Position numbers and translations under genes: made by a program
The notes under the pieces: model-generated
What the model was told of the DNA's origin: nothing
What the model saw: only the letters and a program-made list of their open reading frames with translations
The model's database searches: none
Part shown: positions 12,201 through 21,741 of the stretch, piece by piece
Layout of the letters: the number at the start of each line of letters is the position of its first letter
How positions within the stretch are numbered: position 1 is the stretch's first letter
DNA from: Lepidurus packardi
Taxonomy: Eukaryota > Arthropoda > Branchiopoda > Notostraca > Triopsidae
Length of the DNA: 64,000 nt
Reading direction: 5' to 3'
Assembly (NCBI GenBank): GCA_023053545.1
Contig: JAKZAN010000004.1
Span: 1,612,001-1,676,000, forward strand

Positions 12201-13729
12201 CTTTCTTTAGTAAGCTTAATTACTACGTCGTTCATGGTGGAATGAAAAATATCACTAGAAATGAGATTTTTAGCTATATTTTCTAAAGACAAAATCTTAT
12301 AATTTTATTATTATTAATTATTAATATTAGTAAAATTAATAACTATTATTATTAAAGGCTACTGTCCTTTAAAATGCATAAATATATGAATAATAAAGAT
12401 CGTTCTTTATTGTATATTTATTATTAATTATTAATATTAGTAAAAAGAATAACTATTATTATTAAAGGCTACTGTCCTTTAAAATGCATAAATATATGAA
12501 CATTAAAAATCGTTCTTTATTGTAGAACGAAGCTATGACTGGGACGCACACTCAGAATCCAGTGTACTCTCGAATAACTTTAGCATTGATGGAAGACTCA
12601 GGCTGGTACCGTGCCAATATGGCGCTGGCTCAGCCGTTACACTGGGGCTCCAAACTGGGTTGCAAATTCGCGACCAATTCCTGTATGTCTTGGATGGAAG
12701 AACGACAGAAACGAGGGGAATCACTGCATCCGTTCTGCAACCGCGTCAAGAAGGATCCCTTGGAAACAGAGTGCAGTATTGACAGGAGCTCTGTGGCGCT
12801 GTGTAACTTGGTACGCCAGCAATTCGCACTCCCGCCCATGTACCAGAACTTCGAGAGCTTGCCCGGAGTGGATCCAAACGCTTTAGCTTACTACGGTGGT
12901 TCGGTGGCTTTAGCGGACTACTGCCCTTATATCCAGGAATTCACATGGCGGGCTGATAACGTGGTCGTGCGAGGCTCACATTGCCTCTACGAAGACAACA
13001 ATCCAAGTACATAATCGTGTTTTATTTTCGTATTTAATTTATTTTTGCGTTGACCATTTTCTGAACTAATGTGTGTATTTATTCGTTGTTGAAAGAGGGC
13101 GACAGGAATTTTGCATTGGAGAAATATGGGAAACATTCCAAGTGTTTTGATCACGGCAGCCATATGTGGGAGGAGAAAACTTGTTCGCAGCTAAGACAGT
13201 GGCAGCATTGGGGTTCAGGATGTTACCAGTACTCGTGTAACCGAGGCAGACTTCATATTATGGTATTTTATTTTATTCAGGAGATTATCAGGGATTTTGC
13301 GTTAATGAAATCTTTGCTTTCTTTATTTATGATCAAGGTTGAAAACAAAACCTATCCTTGCTATTATAGAGGACAAGAGTTGAAGATACGGGTTTATGCA
13401 TATGGATGGTTACATCTGGGTTCGATCATATGCCCATCCTGCGACGAATTATGTCAAGTAATTTGTAGCATTTTTGCCTACTTTTCTTGTTAAAATAGTT
13501 CATAGTTGTTGACTAAGAATTGAATGAAAATGTCACGAAATTGGGACTTATTTTGTAGGAGGAATTGGAAGTCAAGAACAGCACGTGCTTACCAGATATG
13601 GGTCTACCTAAGAGTTTATCGTACCCGTCCGATCGCTTAGATTGTGGACGAGGAGGCCAAGTATCTTCTAATGTGATTCTGCATGTGTTACTTGTGGCAG
13701 CTTGCTTATTTGTATATTCGCGCAGTTGA
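9280..13729 (+). CDS. Leishmanolysin-like zinc metallopeptidase (invadolysin)
   Basis: Eleven exons: 9280-9471, 10366-10466, 10627-10740, 10811-10928, 11084-11262, 11365-11565, 11658-11883, 12526-13006, 13096-13262, 13338-13457, 13559-13729; all phases agree, 689 aa, close to Drosophila invadolysin. This is an M8-family membrane-associated peptidase linked in flies to mitosis and cell migration. A hydrophobic N-terminal stretch precedes [15 protein letters not shown]. The catalytic zinc motif HEILH is in exon 6, a candidate third His lies in TALTHFEKR (exon 7), and the metzincin Met-turn is MEDSGWY (exon 8). Conserved Cys-rich blocks ([26 protein letters not shown]) follow. The last exon ends in a hydrophobic tail ([14 protein letters not shown]), suggesting a GPI or membrane anchor. 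Intron 1 is ~890 bp with a poly-G run at 9677; the other introns are short except intron 7. Confidence 0.95.
12306..12525. repeat. 110-bp direct tandem duplication ending at an exon acceptor
   Basis: Positions 12311-12415 and 12421-12525 match almost perfectly with a 110-bp period (ttaatattagtaaaa..., ggctactgtcctttaaaatg, gttctttattgta). The second copy ends in the AG acceptor of leishmanolysin exon 8; the first has AT at the same place. Confidence 0.95.
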
Positions 13730-13812
13730 TAAACCACCGGCTGAGTTAGGCAGAGACGCACTCACCAGAGCCCGCTTTTGGTCTTGTTGACGTTAACTTC
13801 TTGTTATTTTTT

Positions 13813-13818
13813 AATAAA
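13813..13818 (+). terminator. Polyadenylation signal of the leishmanolysin-like gene
   Basis: AATAAA lies 84 bp after the stop codon, followed by a T/G-rich stretch. Confidence 0.6.
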
Positions 13819-13829
13819 AATAAAGTGTG

Positions 13830-14603
13830 TTGTGCCGTTCTGTTCTATGTACATGATGTAATATAATTTATCCTAATTATGTTTCAAACCATCTTGATTG
13901 CCATAATTCCAGATCCCTACGTAAGTAGTATAATATATAATAACAAGTATTTTTTCAGGTTAGATTTCGTTTCTAACCCTGGAAAGTACTATAAAGTTGT
14001 AACTACGTACTGTTCATGAGATAATAAGCGTGTATCATTCGACATACGCTGTCTCAGGTATTGACAACTAGTGCAGCTTCCATTGTACCTAGGACAATCG
14101 AAATTACTTACTAGGATGAGCCCCTGTTAAAGCAAATCGATGTATTTTTTACGTAAAGATGGTGTAATTAGCGTTGAACGTGTAAATGGCAGGACAGCAC
14201 TAATCTTTATAGACAAAACCTTGTGCAACTGAACTAAAATTCCGTCACAAAAACTTGATTTCATGTTAAGTAACAGAAGAAATTCGAGTTTGTCAAAGAG
14301 CTTTATTATTCTGTACATTCTTTATTGATCACTGCAATCCTTATTGCATTACTTGCTGTTGTTTCAAGTGCGATGTTGCGGGCTTAACGACAGCAAGTAA
14401 CTCAGAACATGTCATTACATTTTGTGGTATAGTTTAATCGTATAACCGTGTATAAAGTCAGTATGCCGTCAGTTAAAGCGTGTTTACTGTTTGAGCTTTT
14501 TTTTCCCTTGAATCTAAGATATGGTGGAATGCTATAGCGAGTACTAAGATACGGTCTGAAATTCAGGAAACTCATAATTCAAGGCGAATGGTTCCAATTG
14601 AAC
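13830..14603. other. Intergenic, no gene seen
   Basis: Only short frames without recognisable domains lie between the leishmanolysin 3' end and the Cys-rich pseudogene. Confidence 0.5.
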
Positions 14604-15430
14604 CTATGCCATTCGTTTAGCGCAGCTAAAGCCCGTATCCCAAGATCCGTTGTACTTGACAGGACCCCAGAAACGGAATCGCTCACCTCCTGGACATGAT
14701 AAGTTTTCCTGCGCAAGCAACCAAAAAGGACCATATTCAGGATTGAGATTACTGTCGTTTAAGAACGGGGCGTTAACTAATTCGTTTCCATTCAAACCAA
14801 GGACATCTTAGTTATCGAGACCGGAGAGAAACGTGAAACTCAAACTGCCATTTCCTTGGAAAGACTGCACAGAATAGTAAGAATATGCAGTAATACCGGC
14901 TCCTCGTAAGTATATAAGAAGCCAGGAATAGATACGTCTTTCTACAGTATAGCTAATCATCTCGAGAGGAATTAAACCTCCATGATGTGAATTTTCCTGT
15001 TGGTGGTTCCACGTCTCATTTAAAAAGATACATATAACGATCCGATTCACACTCGACTTTGATTTTAGGAGCCAAAATTCCTTTGGGCCAAATTTCAGGA
15101 TAGAAATGACCCACTAGGGCATTCGACTTACTGTACCACAAGTAGTACTCTTGGCATGTCCTAGGGCAAGTGTGTAAAGCGGTTGACAATTAGGTAGTAT
15201 TGGGGCACATTGCTGACCCGTAGGCAAAATATAAGCAGAACTGTTGCTCAGTGCATCCCAAAACCTGCTGCCTGGCGTTGACTGTAGAATTGTTCTATCA
15301 TAGTCACTAACGCAGATATCTCTTGCCAGAATCTCGCACACGGAGGAGCCATCCATTGCAGTGCACTAACTGATGGCAGTACACAAGGGTTTCTGAATGC
15401 ATTGGAAGCCGCACGTCAAGTAACCATCCA
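14604..15430 (-). pseudogene. Cys-rich secreted-type pseudogene, family unknown
   Basis: One minus-strand frame runs from about 15415 to 14604 and reads as continuous protein except for three stop codons (near 15365, 15102 and 14808). Without the stops it gives about 265 residues: CGFQCIQKPLC and MDGSSVCEILARDICVSDYD, which resemble the C...C...C spacing of apple/PAN domains, then TGQQCAPILPNCQPLY, NRIVICIFLNETW, and near the end ENLSCPGGERFRFWGP and DTGFSCAKRMA. That the frame stays open between stops over 800 bp argues for a recently inactivated gene. No confident family match; the PAN likeness is only suggestive. Confidence 0.45.
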
Positions 15431-15446
15431 AACCTGGCAAACCATC

Positions 15447-15483
15447 CTAACCATGTCTTAAACCCAGTTTAAGACATGGTTAG
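15447..15483. repeat. Perfect palindrome, 17-bp arms
   Basis: ctaaccatgtcttaaac (15447-15463), three spacer bases, then its exact reverse complement (15467-15483). It sits at the truncation point of the Gr relic. Confidence 0.9.
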
Positions 15484-16245
15484 TACACGAAACATGAAGG
15501 TACAGGTCTTGGCGTATTTTGTCAGCCAAGTCCAGAAAATAACTGGCCAATATGTGGCAAAACAGGAAAAGTTGAAGAGGCATGATCTATAAGGACATGC
15601 AATGAAATTCCTTGCAAAATGAAAACATACTAATCCCAATCATTGGAATGCCTCTACCCAACGTAAAGATGAAGAGTTTGATTATTTTGGATTCCTCATG
15701 GGTAAAGTCCGCATGGTATTGAATACTATCTATAGTCCATACTCAAGCTTTATTGCGTAACTAGAATGAATATTACCTACTTGCCGCTAGGGATTCGAAG
15801 AAGGATTAGAAATCCACGAAGGGCTATAATTAGAGGAATTTAAACTCGAACCCGAAGACTTTTGGATTTCTATGATAGTATTAAGAGCCACTTCTAAGGC
15901 AGTATTTCTTGCAAGGTCATTTCGCAGAATAATAACGGTTATGCAACAAACACTGCCGTAAAACCAGCCGTTAACTAGCATGTCATCTTTCTGAATCGTT
16001 TTCTGTGCGAAGTAGTCGGTTTTATCAGGACGATGTGCAAAATAGTAGCTAGCCAGAGAATGGTAAAGTGAAACCTAGCGAACGGATTCGAAGCAATCCA
16101 GTACTTGTTTGAGTAAACAACCCATCCATTTGAGAAAGGAGATTACTTTCAAAACAACTCACATTGAACTAGGGTAGTAGTACCCTTTTGGAGTGGAACC
16201 TATGGATTCCACTCTGGCTTTACTTGCCTTGTTTGATAACACCAT
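15484..16245 (-). pseudogene. Gustatory receptor relic
   Basis: This starts at 16245 with MVLSNKASKARVESIG, nearly the same N terminus as the Gr copy at 18938, then picks up stops and frameshifts. Conserved remnants remain: VISFLKWMGCL, ALEVALNTIIEIQ (15787-15981) and, from the second exon, FTLGRGIPMIG and ADKIRQDLY (15500-15700). Exons 3 and 4 are missing: similarity ends at a 37-bp palindrome (15447-15483), next to the Cys-rich pseudogene. Clearly non-functional. Confidence 0.8.
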
Positions 16246-16324
16246 CTTTGGGGTCGACTCTTGTTCAAGTACTAACGATTTTGCACAGAATAGGTACACA
16301 ACTTAAGTTCGTACACGGAGATTT

Positions 16325-16412
16325 TTTGTATGGTGAGGTCGATAACTTAGGTCGATAGCGATAACGTCGATAGCGGTAACGAGGTCGATAACTTAGATCG
16401 ATAACGATAACG
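16325..16412. repeat. GTCGATAACG-type simple repeat
   Basis: Variants of gtcgataac(tta)g repeat about seven times (gtcgataacttaggtcgata...). The tract abuts the MITE-like element at 16434. Confidence 0.75.
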
Positions 16413-16433
16413 AGGTGAGATCGTAATATTTGG

Positions 16434-16884
16434 CAGCCTGGTCTGTCGTGTAACGTGACGGAACCGTCACTTTAGGAGCTGAGGCAAATTTGACCGAAAA
16501 CCATATCAAGTCAAGACCGAATAACTCCTCACACCCCTGTAAATCGATTTATAACCTGTTTATATCGAAACCATTTGTTACTTTCAATATGAACTTGACT
16601 AGTGAAAACGAACATGGCGAACATGAAGAAAACAACAATGAAAGTAGACTTCCGAAGAAGATAAGAACGTTACGAGATTGCTCAAACTAACCTAACTTAA
16701 CCTAACCTAACGTTCTTTGTTTGTGCCAACGTAAAGTGAATAGCTCGTTTTGTGTTTATCTGGCGTCACCATCAGGGGTGTGAAGTGCTATTCGGTCTTA
16801 ACTTGATACGGTTTTCAGTCAAATTTGCCTCAGCTCCCTTCAGGAGACTGACGGATCCGTCACTTTCCACGACAGGCCAAGTTG
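16434..16884 (+). mobile_element. MITE-like element with ~110-bp terminal inverted repeats, copy 1
   Basis: The ends start cagcctggtctgtcgtgta and ccaagttg (reverse strand: caacttggcctgtcgtg). TIR sequence (gtgacggatccgtcacttt, gagctgaggcaaatttgac, tcaagttcagaccgaata) extends ~110 bp into each side. The insertion is flanked by the 7-bp target-site duplication TATTTGG (16427-16433 and 16885-16891). The interior has an open frame of 66 codons beginning at a TTG, and a taacctaacttaacctaac tract. A second copy lies at 48564-49027. No transposase, so non-autonomous. Confidence 0.88.
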
Positions 16885-17402
16885 TATTTGGATGCACCCA
16901 CCCATGGCACACCCTTCCTAATGGAAAGGGCACTCAAGTTGGCAAATAGAACAGGTGAGCTTCATTGGAACTCCTTTTTTTCATCTGCTAATGTAAAGAA
17001 AGTTTTGCAGCAAATTTGTACCTTGACATTCGCGATCAATTGCTGTTCAAAGATCATTTATTATTCAAAAATGGGTGTTAAGTAAATGGAATTAGTTTTC
17101 AGATCGATGTTCACACTATGCAAGACGAAAACTGAAAAATTGGAATACTTATTATATTTTTCGGGATGAACAAAATTCTTAATATAATTTTTTTATTCCA
17201 ACTTTATTTTAAAGCATTTTACGACTTCAAGACTTTCCAAATGCATTACAGAGAAGTTTACATTCACGTTAGAAATAGCCAAACATTACTTCAACTATGG
17301 GCTTTAATATGGATTTGTTTTGTTTCTAGTAAAAAGTAGAGAAAACTAAGGGAGCGAATATGTATGTTTGAAGCACCTAAATATAAATTCTTAAATTTTT
17401 AA

Positions 17403-18938
17403 TTATTCACTGGAGTTATTCACATTGACCGATGCGGGTCCATTACTGCCGGTGTAGCCCTGTGCGTATTGTGCAATGATCAAGTAGTAAGTGATAATGG
17501 TGCCAAGAATCTAGACCAAAAAAATAAAAGATTGAAAACCTTTTTTATATGAGAAGGAAGATCTTAGTACAGGGGGAATCAGTTTTCTTCTTATATTGAA
17601 TAAACCAAAGGCGCTAATTTCCACATTTTCCGCTGTTATGTGACTACGGAAAGACTGAAGCTGGATGTGGTCCAAGGTTGTGTGCTCGTCTTTAAAGTCC
17701 CCATCGCAAAATGGTATTCCTCCGACTGCTTCCTTACACCGATTCATCTATAGAAATAAAACTGAAATGCTAAGCTACAGTCAAAAATAGGAAATTCGCT
17801 TACGGCGCTGGGGATTAAATCCGCGGCCCATATCACAAACAAAAGTTCAGCTGTATTGTGAACAAGCATCAGTGTTACGTTCACAAAGAAAAGGCTGTCA
17901 CCAGCATTTCGAAAAGAAACTTTAGGAGCTTAAGTTTTGAAACGTAATACAAATTGCCGAGGATGTGCACAAGATGGCACACAAGATCGAGCAGCAAGAC
18001 CATGCCAATATAGGCGTTAACATCGTTGACTGCCTTTTCAAGCAGGACTGAAGTAGCTTGTAGCTTCTTAAGCCGATTTCCAAGTTTCTGCGAATGGCCA
18101 ACGGCATGGGTCAGAGATTTCTCCAAAATGTCAATTTGGTAAGAACAAGAAAGGTCAGGGTGCAAGTCCTGGCGTATTTTGTCTGCAAAGTCGAGGTAGT
18201 AGCTAGCCAGTGTACGGCAAAACATGAAGAGTTGTATCGGCACGACCCACAGAGATATGTAAAAAAACACAACCCAAAATCCGTACACGACAATCCCGAT
18301 CAGTTGAATTCCAGTGCCCAGTGTAAAGATGAGTGTTTTGGTGACTTCAACTTCCCCATCAGTAAAGTATACCTGCATGAGGTGAGGTATTATCTATATC
18401 ACATAGTCAAGTTTAAGTCTTTATTCAATTTAGTCCTTAAGAGTAACGTTCATACCGTTAGGAACTCCAGAATTAGGACAAGAATCGTCAAGGGCCATAA
18501 GTTGTAGCTAATGAAGTTCGAGCTCAGAGATCCGTGGATCTCTTTAATAGTATTGAGAGCCGATTCTAAGGCCGTTTTGCTGGCAAGACCAATTCGGGGA
18601 ATAATTATTGTAGAGCAAAAAAGGCTGCTAGTGAACAAAAGGTTGGCTAATACATCCGCTGAGCTTTCGAGTAATTTATTCTGGATCATGTTGGCGATGG
18701 ACAGGGTGATTTGTAGAGCAATAGTTAGTACCCAGAAAACGGTAGTAACATGGAGTCTGGCGAATCGAATGTGAAGGAATCCGGAGCTTGTTGATGTGAC
18801 GATAACAGGTAAACAACCTATCCATTTGAAGAAGGAGACAATTTTCAAAATAGCTAGTACAGAACTAGGGCAATATTCTTCTGAAGCGAACCCAATGCTT
18901 TCCACTTTGGTCTTGCTGGCCTTATTTGAAAATACCAT
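17403..18938 (-). pseudogene. Gustatory receptor, four exons, one frameshift (Gr copy A)
   Basis: Exons: 18456-18938, 17804-18372, 17571-17747, 17403-17510. This is an arthropod 7TM chemoreceptor (Gr superfamily, ligand-gated cation channels of sensory neurons), paralogous to the genes at 56488 and 61279 with identical exon structure. It keeps the start MVFSNKASKTKVES, the FADKIRQDLHPDLSCSYQ loop in exon 2 and the C-terminal ITYYLIIAQYAQ motif. Exon 2 is 569 bases against 567 in both intact paralogs: a net 2-base gain near 17922-17935 shifts the frame after YYVSK and creates stops. After the shift the frame reads on as FVNVTLMLVHNTAELLF and splices normally. Either a recent null allele or an assembly error; all other parts are intact. 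Confidence 0.85.
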
Positions 18939-18959
18939 CCTTTAGCTTGGACTTTTGCC

Positions 18960-19320
18960 GAAATACTAAACGAATTTGAGCAAGATAGCTACTAATGTTG
19001 CTTTTGCTGACGCGGATGTTCAATTATTTCCGTATTGACAAGGAATGGAAAGGGTCCACTTGTTGCTAAACCTAATGTGTATAGGTGCTACCCTCACACA
19101 CTAAGGCATTTAACTTTCTAAAGTAAACAGCTCGTCGTCACTCAAACTTCCTTGGTGCTCTTTGGTCTTCTTCTGTGGTACAGAAAGGATTAATACACGC
19201 TTAGAAAAAAAGTTGCTTTTTTGTCCTTTCTATTTCATTATTTTCAAGTATAAGTGAAAATTATTGCCAACTTCATTAGACATGTCACATTTATTTACCT
19301 CTGTAAAAAAAGGTAAAGCC
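18960..19320 (-). promoter_or_regulatory. Upstream region of Gr copy A, shared with Gr paralogs
   Basis: Read on the minus strand, short stretches match the blocks upstream of the + strand Gr genes (gtatag/tatacac...aggtttagcaac, ttgtcaatacggaaataattgaa, gcgtcagcaaaagcaac, ctagctatcttgc). The conservation suggests shared promoter sequence. Confidence 0.4.
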
Positions 19321-19321
19321 C

Positions 19322-19558
19322 ATGAAGATACTGTACTTGAAATTAACAAATTCTAATAAAATATCCGAACTTATTTTAGGATTAAATTTTAATAACCCAG
19401 GTCTGTCATATAATTCCGTAAAAATAATAGCGGATAATCACGAATGGTTCTGCCCTATAAAAAGAGGGGCCAAAGGCATTTTCGCTTCGATTTTACGCAA
19501 AAAAAATCATGTGAGTCAAGTGAATAAGATCAAAATAGAGATCAATATTCCTTCATGA
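19322..19558 (+). other. Short open frame sharing a ~95-bp block with the LINE 5' end
   Basis: 79 codons from ATG 19322. The first ~95 bp (attctaataaaa..., ttattttaggattaaatttt, cccaggtctgtcatataa) closely match the reverse strand of 56000-56100, where the LINE's readable frame begins. This is probably a retroelement fragment, not a gene. Confidence 0.4.
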
Positions 19559-19621
19559 TTACACTATACGTTGATTACACTACACATGATTACACTATAC
19601 GTTGTGATGTATCACACTAAA

Positions 19622-21238
19622 CTACCCACTTAAGGTGGAATTCCCACTGCAAGGAAGTGACGTACCCTGGGTTTCAAACTGTATAATGATAACGTTGTAC
19701 GTGATAACTGTTCCCACAATCTAAATGCAGTTTCGAAGATTTATTTATCGTTTCTTAACCGTAATTTTAAAGACTTGATTTTTTTTTTCATTGGGATAAA
19801 CTTACTGCTGGAATGATTTTCCTACCAATGGTGAACACTCCACAAGCAGTAATATCCGCGTCAATACTCAAAACTTGGTTACGCAACCAATGAAGCTGGT
19901 ACCCACCAGCAAAAAACAAAAAATACAAAACAATAAATATTTTTGAAAATTTTGATACTCTTGAATATACTTGGAGTCCATCTTTAGCTGTCAAACCATT
20001 GTACATCAATTCCTCAACTTTGAGCTTGGTTTCCTTTACCTATGTACAAACATAAGTACATGTATATGTAAATCTTAAAATACAAACGGATGAATTCAAA
20101 CTTATACTGACAGCATATGTAAGCAAATCTGCTGCCCAAATTACCATCACCAAACTCATGAAATCATGAATGGAGTATAATAAGAATCTGGCAGAATCTT
20201 GAGTTGATGTACTGGAGCTTTTCAGCACTTCAGAGACTATCGAGTAAATTATTTTCGAGCCAACTGTAAGATTCGCCATCCGACTTGTCATGAAAATTAG
20301 AAGAGGGAAGCTGAAGTAGGTATCCACAGCTTGGACTGCTTTCTTTAGCTTAGTCGTAACTTGTTGTAAGTTTCTGCTTCGCATAGGATCGATCTCTTGC
20401 TCCAATTCGCCAACTTGGGTATCATGGACGGGTTGCAATTGCTGGTTAATCTTCGATCCGAGGTAGGCGAATTGATGACCCAAAGTATGACACGTTACCA
20501 GCAATTGCAAAGGGATTATCCAGGACGCTAATAAATTGTACATCAGTACTACACCGTAAATCGTACGTCGAAGAATGGGAAGGGATGTTCCAAAGATCCA
20601 GGATGAAGATACTCCTTCGCTAAGAGTAAAACTCTCGTAAACGACTACGGCCAACTGAAAGCGTTAAAATAAAGTATTAAAAAACTTGAACAAAATATGA
20701 GAGTTAATAACAAGTTCGGTGGGAATTTTCCTACCGTAACTGCATTCAGCAGACCAACAAGAATCAGTGCCACGTAGGGACATTTGTTCAGCTTCTTTGA
20801 TCCGTATCCAGAGCCTAGTAATTCACTACTAGCTGAGATATGATTAAGGGCTAATATAAGGGACGAGATATTCCATAAAAGGAAGCGAGGTATAACAACT
20901 GCAGAACAGACATAGCTTAGACAATCAAGCATGTACACTATTTTTGTAGTTGCACTCGTGTGGTAGGTTACTGTGTTATGTACGACGTCCAGTAAATTTG
21001 TACATTGGAGAACTAAAGTTGTAAGCCAAAGAAAAGTTGAAAGAGAGCATGCATTGAAATGAAATTCGATACACTTCCCATTCGTGATTAGATCAACGGG
21101 TAACTGTCCAAACCACTTGGTAACACGCAAAAGATACAGGACGTACTTTACTGAACTAGTGCTAGTACTAGAAGATTCTTTCGGTAGAGGAGTAGTAGTT
21201 TTAACTTGGAATTGACTAACTCTTCTCAGACAATCCAT
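19622..21238 (-). CDS. Gustatory receptor, divergent, five exons (Gr copy B)
   Basis: Exons 20735-21238, 20112-20654, 19971-20039, 19806-19895, 19622-19720, all in phase, 434 aa. The start is the ATG MDCLRRVSQFQV, which makes exon 1 the same size as in paralogs; upstream open sequence begins at TTG and is not needed. It shares with the other Grs the exon 2 block IIPLQLLVTCHTLGHQFAYL, VIWAADLLTYA, GVFTIGRKIIPA and the diagnostic C terminus TVITYNVIIIQFETQ (TY-x6-QF). Sequence identity to the others is low, so it is an older paralog. Exon 3 of the other copies is split here by one extra intron. The exon 2 donor is a weaker GTCAGT. Predicted to be functional. Confidence 0.88.
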
Positions 21239-21606
21239 AGTGTGAGAGACTTCGCCCTTAACTGATGTAATGAGGGTCCCTTTCTCTTGATGTACTGAAG
21301 GGGGGAAAAGGATACAAGTGTGTGTTCTGGCAGCTTGGGTCAAGTTGATTGTTTAATAAATAGCTAATGAAGTCTTCTTTTGATAGCAATGAAAACCATA
21401 GCATTCGAGTTGTTCGGGTCCGTTGAGTTGAGGTGCTGTTGTTGCATAAAGTATTCAAGTAGGATTGATGTACACTTCGTGAGATTATTACAATTAATTT
21501 TTTATTTGATCGATGATTGATGATTTCGTTTTTAATCCGTGAAAAAGTACCACAAAGTCTCCCAAGACAGTAATGCAGTAAAATTTTTGGTTTGGTCCTT
21601 TAAAGG

Positions 21607-21612
21607 TTTATT
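21607..21612 (-). terminator. Polyadenylation signal of the serine protease homolog
   Basis: TTTATT on + (AATAAA on -), 130 bp past the stop codon. Confidence 0.45.
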
Positions 21613-21741
21613 TAAAATCACAAACTTGGATAGGGAATTTAAACAGGTAAAAGAGAAACGTGCTTCGGTGCGTGTACTGGCGTAATGTATGCCGTTGAAT
21701 ATTTTTTTTTCCAACCATGTGGGAATTCATAGAACTTATAA

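Noticed and set aside
21239-21343. Longer N terminus for Gr copy B
   Set aside because: The extended frame begins at TTG, not ATG, and the ATG at 21238 gives an exon 1 matching the paralogs.
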